The notes under the pieces are model-generated. The model ran no database searches. It had not been told where the DNA came from and saw only the letters and a list, made by a program, of their open reading frames with translations. From Planctomycetota bacterium (GTDB taxonomy: Bacteria; Planctomycetota; Planctomycetia; Isosphaerales; Isosphaeraceae), in NCBI GenBank assembly GCA_021777685.1, contig JAJYDH010000020.1:1-24399 (forward strand): 24,399 nucleotides of DNA. The letters run 5' to 3'. Within the stretch, counting starts at the first letter, position 1, and every line of letters begins with the position of its first letter. Positions 8,485-15,480 of this stretch are shown here, one piece after another. A program made the translations under genes and the position numbers.

Positions 8485-9564
8485 TCAGGCCGGTCGCGTC
8501 GACCCTGCCGGATGGACAGACGGCTCGGGCCGTCCCCCGGCCTTCTCGTTCTCGAGGAACCAGCGGACCGATCGACGGATGCTCTCTCGATTGTCGAGGG
8601 CCGGCGTCCAGCCGAGCTTCTCGCGGGCCTTCGCCGTGCTGTATGAGAGCGATCGGCCCATCAGCCAGGTGGCATACCGGGTGATGATCGGCGGTGTCTT
8701 GCGGCCCCGGGTCCTGGCGACGGCCTCAATCAGGAAGGCGGCGGCGAAGGTCAGGCGGTACGAGATCCTCCGGCGGATCGGCGGGGCGCCGATCGCCTCG
8801 ATGAAGAGTCCGAGGAACTCGCGCTGGGTGATCTGCCCCTGGTGGGTGATGTTGTACGCCTCGCCGACCGATCCGGGGTCGTTGGCGGCCAGGATCGCCG
8901 CGTCGGCGACGTTGCCGGCGTAGATGGCGCTCAGCGGATTGTCACCGGGGCCGATCAGCGGGACCTTCCCCGCCCTCAGCCGGCCGACGAGGCGTTGCAG
9001 GGTCGTCCGATCGCGCTCGCCGTAGAGCCAGCTCGGCCGGATCACCGTGAGCCGGAGCCCCCGGCGCTCGGCGAGGTCCCAGAGGAGGCGCTCGCAGTCC
9101 ACCTTGCTCCGCGTGTAGTAGTCCCAGAGCGGCCAGAGGTTCTGGCCGAGCGGGGCCGTCTCGTCGATGGGCGGGCTCCCCTCGGCGGGATGGCCGTAGG
9201 CGCTCGTCGAGCTGATGTGGAGGAACCGCTCGACGCCGGCCCCGACCGCCGCCTCGGCCAGGTTCCGGGTCCCGTCCAGGCAGGCCGACTGGAACTCGGG
9301 CCAGCGGCCCCAGTCGCCGACCTTCGCCGCGCAGTGGTAGACCGTGGCGACGCCCCGGAGCGCCCGGGCGCACGAGTCGGCGTCGGTCAGGTCCCCTTCG
9401 GCCAGCTCGACTCCGAGGGACCGGAGGAATTCCGTCCGCGAGCCGGGACGGACCAGCGCCCGGACGCGTTCTCCGCGGGCGACCAGCTTCTCGGCGACGT
9501 GGCTGCCGAGCATCCCGGTCGCGCCGGTGATGAGGTTGGTCGCGGCGTGCGGGCCGGTGGACAC
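8485..9564 (-). CDS. NAD(P)-dependent extended SDR (epimerase/dehydratase/3-beta-HSD-like)
   Basis: This is a 359-residue protein if translated from GTG at 9564. That codon is preceded by GGGAG at seven bases and places the first beta strand (NLITGATGMLGSH) at once; an ATG 16 codons upstream (9612) is the alternative. The Rossmann glycine motif is TGATGMLG. The SDR catalytic pair Tyr150 and Lys154 lies in YYTRSK, with HISSTSAYG supplying the upstream serine. RPSWLYGERD and GDNPLSAIYAGNVADA match extended SDRs of the 3-beta-hydroxysteroid dehydrogenase/HpnA-like group. The C-terminal half has a hydrophobic patch (LTFAAAFLIEAVARTRG) and ends in a Pro/Ser-rich tail. It probably oxidises, reduces or epimerises a sugar nucleotide or isoprenoid-derived substrate. 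The substrate cannot be read from sequence, and the neighbours do not specify it. Confidence 0.88.
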   Translation of the reverse strand: MSTGPHAATNLITGATGMLGSHVAEKLVARGERVRALVRPGSRTEFLRSLGVELAEGDLTDADSCARALRGVATVYHCAAKVGDWGRWPEFQSACLDGTRNLAEAAVGAGVERFLHISSTSAYGHPAEGSPPIDETAPLGQNLWPLWDYYTRSKVDCERLLWDLAERRGLRLTVIRPSWLYGERDRTTLQRLVGRLRAGKVPLIGPGDNPLSAIYAGNVADAAILAANDPGSVGEAYNITHQGQITQREFLGLFIEAIGAPPIRRRISYRLTFAAAFLIEAVARTRGRKTPPIITRYATWLMGRSLSYSTAKAREKLGWTPALDNRESIRRSVRWFLENEKAGGRPEPSVHPAGSTRPA

Positions 9565-9571
9565 GCCAGGA

Positions 9572-9576
9572 CTCCC
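9572..9576 (-). promoter_or_regulatory. Ribosome binding site favouring the GTG start of the SDR gene
   Basis: GGGAG on the minus strand lies seven bases before GTG at 9564. The upstream ATG at 9612 has only a distant GGGAA. The choice rests on this site and on where the Rossmann strand begins. Confidence 0.5.
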
Positions 9577-9799
9577 GGGGATCGGTCCCAAATCGAGTGG
9601 AGGTAACAACATCCGACGATCGTTCCCGTGTTCGAGGGCGTGAAGGTTCGCGATTATCCCGGTCAGGTCAAGGGGGGCGGAAAAATTCGGGGGAAGGTCG
9701 GGGCGGGTCGCGTCCCGTTGTCAGTATGCCGCATTCGAGCGGATCGCGGCGGCCAAGTACGGCGAATCGGACGCTGGCTCCCCAACCACCGGAACCACC

Positions 9800-11863
9800 A
9801 TGCCGGAAGAAACGATCGATGCCGGTCTGCTCGAGCAGACGAAGACGCAGATTCGCAAGCTGGTGGCCGAGATCGCCGAACTGGCCGAGTCGGACATCCA
9901 GCCGAACGAATTCTATGTCGAGTTCCTCAACCGGGTCGTGGCCGCCGTCGCGGCCTCGGGCGGCGCGCTCTGGCTGCTGGACGGCCGGGGCGGCATCAAG
10001 CTCCAGCACCAGTTGGAATTCCGCCTGACCGGCCTGCTCGACGGCCGGGTCCGGACCCAGCCTCACGACGCGCTCCTCGGTTGCATGGTCCAGGCCTCGC
10101 AGGCGACGATCATCCCGCCCGGCGCGACGATCGAGGGGGTGCCCAACGCCGGCAACCCGACCGGCTTCTCGCTCATCATCGCGCCGCTGATCGTCGACAA
10201 GCAGGTCGTCGGGCTGATCGAAATCCTGATGGACCCGACCCGGAAGGCGGCCCAGCAGAAGAGCACGCTCCGGTTCGTCGGCGACCTCTGCGACCTCGCC
10301 GGCCAGTATCTGAAGAACCGCCAGATGCGGCAGATGATGTCGCAGCAGCGGCTCTGGAACCAGCTCGAGACCTTCACCCACGCGATCCACGGGTCGCTGG
10401 ACATGAAGGAGGCGTGCTTCGCCGTCGTCAACGACGGCAAGCGGCTGGTCGGCTGCGACCGCCTGAGCGTCGCCCTCAAGGTCGGCGGCCGGACGATGAT
10501 CGAGGCCGTCAGCGGCCAGGAGGTCGTCGAGCAGCGGGCCAACCTGATCCGCGAGCTGACCAAGCTCTGCAAGGCCGTCATCCGCTCGGGCGAGGACCTG
10601 GTCTACACCGGGAACACCGAGGGATTCGCCCCCGACCTCCGCGACTCCCTGGAAGCCTACGTCGACGAGTCGGGCTCGAAGGCGATCATCGTCACCCTCC
10701 TGCACAAGCCGGAGACCGACACGACCAAGGAGAAGGTCGCCTTCGGCTGCGTCGTGGCCGAGCAGATCGGCGACGAGATGGCCCCGACCGACGCCCACGC
10801 CCGCTGCGAGGTCGTCGCCCGCCACGCCTCCACGGCGCTCTGGAACGCCTCCGAGTACGACCGGGCCCTCCTGCCGATCCTCAAGCTGATCGGCACCCCC
10901 GCCCGGTTCTTCCGGGGGCGGACCATGGCCAAGATCCTGGCCGGGCTCGCGGCGGTCATCGTCGTGGTCCTGGCGCTGACGTTCGTCCCCTGGCAGCTCA
11001 CCATCGAAGGCCGGGGGTCGCTCCTGCCCGAGAACCGGCGGAACCTCTACGCCCCGGTGGCCGGGATCGTCCAGAACGTCCTGGTCAATCACGGCCAGGC
11101 CGTCCACGAGGGGGACGTGGTCTGCGTCCTGGAGAGCAAGGACCTGGAGAAGGAGTGGAAGCGGCTCGTCGCCGAGCAGCAGGCCGCCCAGACCCAGCAG
11201 ACCCACCTCAGAATCCAGGCGAACAACAACTCGCTCAAGGATGAGGAGCGGGCCTCGCTCAAGGGCCAGGCGCAGGAGGCCAAGATCAAGGCCGAGAGCG
11301 CCGAGAAGCAGATCAAGATCATCCAGGAACAGATCGAGTCGATGAGCGTCAAGGCCCCTCACGATGGGATCATCACGACCTGGGAGCCGCAGAAGAGCCT
11401 GATGGGCCGGCCGGTCGAAATCGGCGCCGAGCTGCTCCAGGTCGCCGCGACCACCGGCGAGTGGGAGATGGAGGTCGACGTCCCCGACGACGACATGGGC
11501 CCCATCCTGGAGGCCCAGAACAAGCTCCAGAAGGCCATCGCCGCCGGGGCCAAGCCGCCGGGCTCGACGCTCGAAGCCTACTTCGTCACGGCGACCGACC
11601 CCGAGCACCGCTATCCCGGGTTCGTCCGGCGGATCTCCGCGAAGGCCGAGACGGTCGAGGGCAAGCACGTCGTCAAGGTGACGGTCGGCTTCACCGACAA
11701 GGTCCGCGACGACTTCCTCGCCCGGAACAAGGCCCTCCGCCCCGGGGCCGAGGTCCGGGCTCGGGTCCAGTGCGGCGAGGCCCGCCTGGCCTACGTCCTG
11801 CTCCGCGACGTCGTCCACGTCTTCTACGAGACCATCCTCTTCCGCTGGCCGTTCATCCGCTGA
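9800..11863 (+). CDS. Double-GAF / transmembrane / HlyD-type adaptor fusion protein
   Basis: This is a 687-residue protein. The N-terminal 370 residues are cytosolic, without a signal peptide, and form two GAF-like domains. The first spans about 27-170 (FYVEFLNRVVAAVAAS, GGALWLLDG, GFSLIIAPLIVDKQVVGLIEIL). The second spans about 190-365 (FTHAIHGSLDMKEACFAVVNDG, GCDRLSVALKV, FGCVVAEQI). One transmembrane helix follows at about 376-398 (MAKILAGLAAVIVVVLALTF). The periplasmic part is an HlyD/membrane-fusion adaptor: a lipoyl half (NLYAPVAGIVQNVLVNHGQ), a coiled coil of about 70 residues, a second lipoyl half (SVKAPHDGIIT) and a beta barrel. The tail is hydrophobic and aromatic (YVLLRDVVHVFYETILFRW). 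GAF domains bind small ligands or dimerise, so this could couple a cytosolic signal to an envelope transporter; that is inference. It leads a same-strand block with the next two genes. Confidence 0.9.
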   Translation: MPEETIDAGLLEQTKTQIRKLVAEIAELAESDIQPNEFYVEFLNRVVAAVAASGGALWLLDGRGGIKLQHQLEFRLTGLLDGRVRTQPHDALLGCMVQASQATIIPPGATIEGVPNAGNPTGFSLIIAPLIVDKQVVGLIEILMDPTRKAAQQKSTLRFVGDLCDLAGQYLKNRQMRQMMSQQRLWNQLETFTHAIHGSLDMKEACFAVVNDGKRLVGCDRLSVALKVGGRTMIEAVSGQEVVEQRANLIRELTKLCKAVIRSGEDLVYTGNTEGFAPDLRDSLEAYVDESGSKAIIVTLLHKPETDTTKEKVAFGCVVAEQIGDEMAPTDAHARCEVVARHASTALWNASEYDRALLPILKLIGTPARFFRGRTMAKILAGLAAVIVVVLALTFVPWQLTIEGRGSLLPENRRNLYAPVAGIVQNVLVNHGQAVHEGDVVCVLESKDLEKEWKRLVAEQQAAQTQQTHLRIQANNNSLKDEERASLKGQAQEAKIKAESAEKQIKIIQEQIESMSVKAPHDGIITTWEPQKSLMGRPVEIGAELLQVAATTGEWEMEVDVPDDDMGPILEAQNKLQKAIAAGAKPPGSTLEAYFVTATDPEHRYPGFVRRISAKAETVEGKHVVKVTVGFTDKVRDDFLARNKALRPGAEVRARVQCGEARLAYVLLRDVVHVFYETILFRWPFIR

Positions 11864-11900
11864 ATGACACGCCGGACAAGATAAGGCGGGCGGGTTCTTC

Positions 11901-11978
11901 GTAGGGTGGGCCGAGTGAAACGAGGCCCACCACGGTTCGATGAAGCTGGTGGGCCTCGTTTCGCTCGGCCCACCCTAC
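11901..11978. repeat. REP/MITE-like palindrome, copy 1
   Basis: Two 32-base arms (11901-11932 and 11947-11978) are inverted complements with one mismatch, around a 14-base loop. Each arm contains an inner TGGGC...GCCCA palindrome, so the element can fold as a long hairpin or as two small ones. Its ends, GTAGGGTGGGC and GCCCACCCTAC, are the same as in the element at 21404-21461. It lies in the 176-base gap between the GAF/HlyD gene and the secreted adaptor gene. There is no T-run after the stem, so it is not a standard intrinsic terminator, though it could attenuate transcription or stabilise mRNA. Confidence 0.85.
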
Positions 11979-12028
11979 ATTCTCCAAAATGGTTCCTCGC
12001 CCATATCAGAATGACGTCCCCCAGCCTC

Positions 12029-12032
12029 GGAG
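12029..12032 (+). promoter_or_regulatory. Ribosome binding site deciding the start of the secreted HlyD adaptor
   Basis: GGAG lies seven bases before ATG 12040. An in-frame ATG at 11989 would add 17 residues ahead of the signal peptide and has no such site. Confidence 0.65.
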
Positions 12033-12039
12033 CTTCGCC

Positions 12040-13014
12040 ATGCTTCTGACCCGGAAAGCCGCCGCCCTCTCGCTGGGCTTCTCCGCGATCCTCACCGCCG
12101 CCACGATCGCTCAGCCCCAGCAGAAGTCAACCTCGACCGACGCCCAGCTCGTCGTCGACGACGCCCACGTCGACTGGTTCCAGAAGTCGGAGGTCGCCCC
12201 GCTCCGCGAAGGGGTGATCGACCGGATGGAGCTGAGGATCGGCAAGGAGGTCGGCAAGAAGGGCGACGTCATCGGCTATCTCCACAAGGAGTCGGCCGAC
12301 CTGGCCGTCGCCGAGGCGAGGATCCAGGCCGAGGGCCAGGGGGCCGTCATGAAGGCGCAGGCCCAGAAGGACCTGGCGGCGGCCGTCGTCCTCCGCAACA
12401 AGGCGCTCAACAAGATCAACCCGAGCTACGTCTCTCGGGAGGAGTTCCAGAAGGCCGAGGCCGAGTTCGCCGTGGCCGACGCCGCCGTGACCGAGGCCCA
12501 GGACACCAAGAAGCTGGCCGAGGCCAAGCTGCGGACGGCCGAGCGGGTCGCCGAGGAGCACGTCATCCGGGCACCGTTCGCCGGCCAGATCCTCGAAGAG
12601 TTCAAGCACGAGGGGGAGAGCGTCTCGGCCCGCGAGCCGATCGTCCGGCTCGGCAACCTCGACACGGTCCGGGTCTGGGCCTACATCCCCGCCGAGTACG
12701 CCTTCCGCGTCACCCCGGGCACCGAGATCATGATCCAGCCCCGGCTGGGCAACATGAAGGTCCGCAAGCAGTACAAGGGGGTCATCAGCGCGGTCGACCA
12801 GTCGCTCCAGGCGATCGCCGAGGAGGCCGTCCGGGTCTACGCCGACCTCGACAACTCCCAGCACGAGCTGAGGCCGGGCATGAAGGCGACCATGACCGTC
12901 ATGCTCCGGCCCGAGGGCGCGGCGCTGGCCTCGCCCGCGCCGGGGACCCAGGCCGCCAGCGTCTCCTCGGGCGTCGGTGGCCGTCAGGCCGAGCTGCCTC
13001 CCCTTCCCCGCTGA
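12040..13014 (+). CDS. Secreted HlyD/RND-type periplasmic adaptor (membrane fusion protein)
   Basis: This is a 324-residue protein read from ATG 12040. It starts with a signal peptide (LLTRKAAALSLGFSAILTAATIA, likely cut before QPQQ). The first lipoyl half follows (VAPLREGVIDRMELRIGKEV). An Ala/Glu/Lys-rich coiled-coil hairpin runs over about residues 75-175, then the second lipoyl half (HVIRAPFAGQILEEFKHEGE) and a beta-barrel region (LGNLDTVRVWAYIPAEYAF, LRPGMKATMTVML). The C-terminus is Pro/Ser-rich and disordered. Adaptors of this family bridge an inner-membrane pump and an outer-membrane channel. No channel gene is adjacent. The next gene, 107 bases downstream, ends in another adaptor module, and the previous gene also carries one. 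A heteromeric adaptor ring is therefore possible. There is no obvious lipobox. Confidence 0.9.
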   Translation: MLLTRKAAALSLGFSAILTAATIAQPQQKSTSTDAQLVVDDAHVDWFQKSEVAPLREGVIDRMELRIGKEVGKKGDVIGYLHKESADLAVAEARIQAEGQGAVMKAQAQKDLAAAVVLRNKALNKINPSYVSREEFQKAEAEFAVADAAVTEAQDTKKLAEAKLRTAERVAEEHVIRAPFAGQILEEFKHEGESVSAREPIVRLGNLDTVRVWAYIPAEYAFRVTPGTEIMIQPRLGNMKVRKQYKGVISAVDQSLQAIAEEAVRVYADLDNSQHELRPGMKATMTVMLRPEGAALASPAPGTQAASVSSGVGGRQAELPPLPR

Positions 13015-13121
13015 GTCGATCCGGGTGCGGGCAAACCCTCCCGCGCCCCATCCCGAGGTGTCTGGCGACGGAGTGACACAGGACCGAGACCGACCGAGTC
13101 TCACGTGAGGGCTGCCGACCG

Positions 13122-15320
13122 ATGAGTTCCGCTCCCACCATGGCCCCCTCCCTGCCCGTCGGGCAGGCCGCCGAACACCTCCAGGTCAAGCTGCGCCCCG
13201 ACCTGATCGTCCAGCCCCAGTTCTACGAGGGGATGACGCACTACGTCATCAAGGACCCCATCGCCCTCAAGTACTTCCGCTTCAAGGTGGAGGAGTACTT
13301 TTTGCTCCAGCAGTTCGACGGCAAGCAGAACCTCCAGGACGTCAAGCGGGCCTTCGAGCGGAAGTACAGGCCGCAGACGATCACCGTCGACGACCTCCTC
13401 CGGTTCGCCTCGCAGCTCCACGAGGCCGGCATCGCCCTGATCGACAGCCCGGACCAGGCCCAGGCGCTCGTCCGTCGCCGGAAGAAGAACCAGTGGAAGA
13501 AGGTCTGGCAGTTCCTCGCCAACATCCTCTACATCAAGATCCCGGTCGTAGACCCGGAGAAGATGCTCTCGGGGATGTACCCGTACTTCCGGTGGATCTA
13601 TACGACGGGCTTCATCGTCTTCAGCGTCGGCATGATGCTCGCGGCGCTCACCCTCGTGGCCAGCCAGTACTCCACGTTCTCGGCCCGCCTGCCCGACTTC
13701 CAGAGCTTCTTCAACTGGCACACGATCGTCTACTTCTGGTGCAGCCTGGCGATCATCAAGATCATCCACGAGTTCGGCCACGGCCTCACCGCCAAGCACT
13801 TCGGCGGCGAGGTCCACGAGATGGGGATGCTCTTCCTCGTCCTCACCCCCGCGCTTTATTGCGACGTGACCGATAGCTGGCTCCTGCCCAGCAAGTGGAA
13901 GCGGATCTGGATCTCGGCGGCCGGGATCTACGTCGAGTGCTTCCTCGCCAGCCTGGCGACGTTCGTCTGGTGGAACACCGAGCAGGGTCTGCTCAACAGC
14001 CTCAGCCTGGCGACGATGTTCATCTGCTCGGTGAACACCATCCTCTTCAACGCCAACCCGCTGCTCCGGTACGACGGCTACTACGTGATGTCCGACTACC
14101 TGGAGATCCCCAACCTCCGGGTCAAGAGCACGCAGTTCTTCGCCTACCTGTTCCAGGAGAAGGTGCTCGGTCTGGAGATCCCCGTCCAGAGCTACATGCC
14201 GCGCTCGCGGCGGACGCTGTTCGTGATCTACGCCATCGCCAGCTATCTCTATCGCTGGGTGGTCACGTTCAGCATCCTCTACTTCCTGAGCCAGTTCCTC
14301 AAGCCTTACAAGCTCCAGTCGATCAGCTACATGATCGCGGGCGGATCGCTGGTCCCGCTGCTGTTCATGCCGCTCTACCAGGGTGTCAAATTCATTCGCC
14401 AGCCGGGGAGGATGCGCAAGGTGAAAAAGGTCCGCGCGGGAGCCTTCATCGCGGTGACCGTCGCGCTGGTCACCGGGATTCTCCTGATCCCCACGCCGCT
14501 CCGGGTCCAGGGGACGCTCGTCCTGACCGCGGCCAAGCCCGCCGAGATCTACGCCGAGGTCCCCGGCCGGCTCGACGCCCTGTACATCGAGGACGGCGAC
14601 TTCGTCAAGGCCGGGACCCTGCTGGCCACCCTGTCCAACCCCGAGAAGCAGCTCGAGTACCAGCAGCTCCTGGAACAGCAGGAGGGCCATTACGTCAAGG
14701 CGGTCTGGTTCGCAACCTGCCCCGACCCGGACAGCCGGGCCAACGAGCGGCTGCACCGGAAGATGGAGCAGGATCTCGAAGTCCCGCTCTCGAAGATCTC
14801 CGACCAGATCGGCAAGCTCAACCTGGTCGCCCCGCGCGACGGATGGGCGATCGGCGTGCCCGACAAGTCGACCGTCGGCCAGTACCTCAAGCCCGGCAAG
14901 CCCCTGTTCGAGGTCGGCGACCCCCACAAGCTCGAAGCCCACATGATCCTCGACCAGTCCGACGTCGACCTGATCAAGGCGGCCGACGCGAAGTCCAGGC
15001 CGAGGGCCTGGGTCAAGGTCTACGGGACCTCCGAGACGACCTGGAGGAGCTACGTCGGCGAGGTCGCCAGCCGGAACAGCCAGGAGGTCCCGCCCGAGCT
15101 TTCCAACGCCGCCGAGGGGGAGATCGCCACCAAGCAGGACGAGAAGACCGGCCAGGCCAAGCCCCTCACCGCCGTCTTCGAGGTCATCATCCCCATCGAC
15201 AACTCCGAGCTGATGCTCCAGCCCGGCCTCCGGGGGTTCGCCAAGATCGACGCCGGGCACAGCACCCTGGCCTGGTGGGTCTGGCGGATGCTCTCGAAGA
15301 CCTTCCACTTCTCGCTCTGA
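13122..15320 (+). CDS. PqqD-like / M50 site-2 protease / HlyD adaptor fusion (putative peptide zinc metalloprotease)
   Basis: This is a 732-residue polytopic protein. Residues of about 20-107 form a PqqD-like winged helix (LRPDLIVQPQFYEG, YFLLQQFDG, DDLLRFASQLHEAGIALI), the fold that recognises leader peptides in RiPP pathways. Several transmembrane helices follow. The M50 zinc motif HEFGH is at 216-220 inside a helix, and the second site-2-protease motif NPLLRYDG is at 312-319 with Asp318. Further helices lie at about 365-395, 405-425 and 430-460. The remainder (about 465-720) is an HlyD-type adaptor: AEVPGRLDALYIEDGDFVKAG, a short coiled coil, NLVAPRDGWAIG and a beta barrel. It ends in an aromatic tail (LAWWVWRMLSKTFHF). 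The architecture resembles YydH-type putative peptide metalloproteases. All catalytic residues are present, so intramembrane cleavage is likely. The substrate is unknown; no small precursor gene is seen nearby. Confidence 0.92.
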   Translation: MSSAPTMAPSLPVGQAAEHLQVKLRPDLIVQPQFYEGMTHYVIKDPIALKYFRFKVEEYFLLQQFDGKQNLQDVKRAFERKYRPQTITVDDLLRFASQLHEAGIALIDSPDQAQALVRRRKKNQWKKVWQFLANILYIKIPVVDPEKMLSGMYPYFRWIYTTGFIVFSVGMMLAALTLVASQYSTFSARLPDFQSFFNWHTIVYFWCSLAIIKIIHEFGHGLTAKHFGGEVHEMGMLFLVLTPALYCDVTDSWLLPSKWKRIWISAAGIYVECFLASLATFVWWNTEQGLLNSLSLATMFICSVNTILFNANPLLRYDGYYVMSDYLEIPNLRVKSTQFFAYLFQEKVLGLEIPVQSYMPRSRRTLFVIYAIASYLYRWVVTFSILYFLSQFLKPYKLQSISYMIAGGSLVPLLFMPLYQGVKFIRQPGRMRKVKKVRAGAFIAVTVALVTGILLIPTPLRVQGTLVLTAAKPAEIYAEVPGRLDALYIEDGDFVKAGTLLATLSNPEKQLEYQQLLEQQEGHYVKAVWFATCPDPDSRANERLHRKMEQDLEVPLSKISDQIGKLNLVAPRDGWAIGVPDKSTVGQYLKPGKPLFEVGDPHKLEAHMILDQSDVDLIKAADAKSRPRAWVKVYGTSETTWRSYVGEVASRNSQEVPPELSNAAEGEIATKQDEKTGQAKPLTAVFEVIIPIDNSELMLQPGLRGFAKIDAGHSTLAWWVWRMLSKTFHFSL

Positions 15321-15347
15321 TCGCCCGTCGCCCCGGCCCGATGGATC

Positions 15348-15400
15348 GCGTCGAGCCCCCGGAGTCGCGCCGCGACGGTGCGACTCCGGGGGCTCGACGC
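15348..15400. terminator. Perfect 21-bp hairpin after the M50 fusion gene
   Basis: GCGTCGAGCCCCCGGAGTCG and one further base (15348-15368) pair perfectly with 15380-15400 around an 11-base loop, 28 bases after the stop of the preceding gene. No T-run follows, so it may be a terminator of the kind common in high-GC genomes or an mRNA 3'-end stabiliser. It separates the three-gene adaptor block from the epimerase gene. Confidence 0.55.
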
Positions 15401-15480
15401 GGCTTACGACTACGATTCGGCCTCGAAATCGGGTAGGATCGACGCGCTGGCCCGATCGGGGTGAGGGAGCGACTCGAAAC

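Noticed and set aside
6386..8923. Plus-strand open frame of 845 codons opposite the metalloprotease
   Set aside because: The metalloprotease frame has a signal peptide, a zinc motif and a good ribosome site; the opposite frame has none of these.
9668..11818. Minus-strand open frame of 716 codons opposite the GAF/HlyD gene
   Set aside because: Low-complexity Asp/Leu/Gly/Arg-rich translation; it mirrors a well-supported gene.
11864..12039. Hidden small precursor peptide gene for the M50 protease
   Set aside because: The gap is mostly filled by the palindromic repeat; no short frame with a ribosome site and leader/core character is visible here or in the other gaps of the block.
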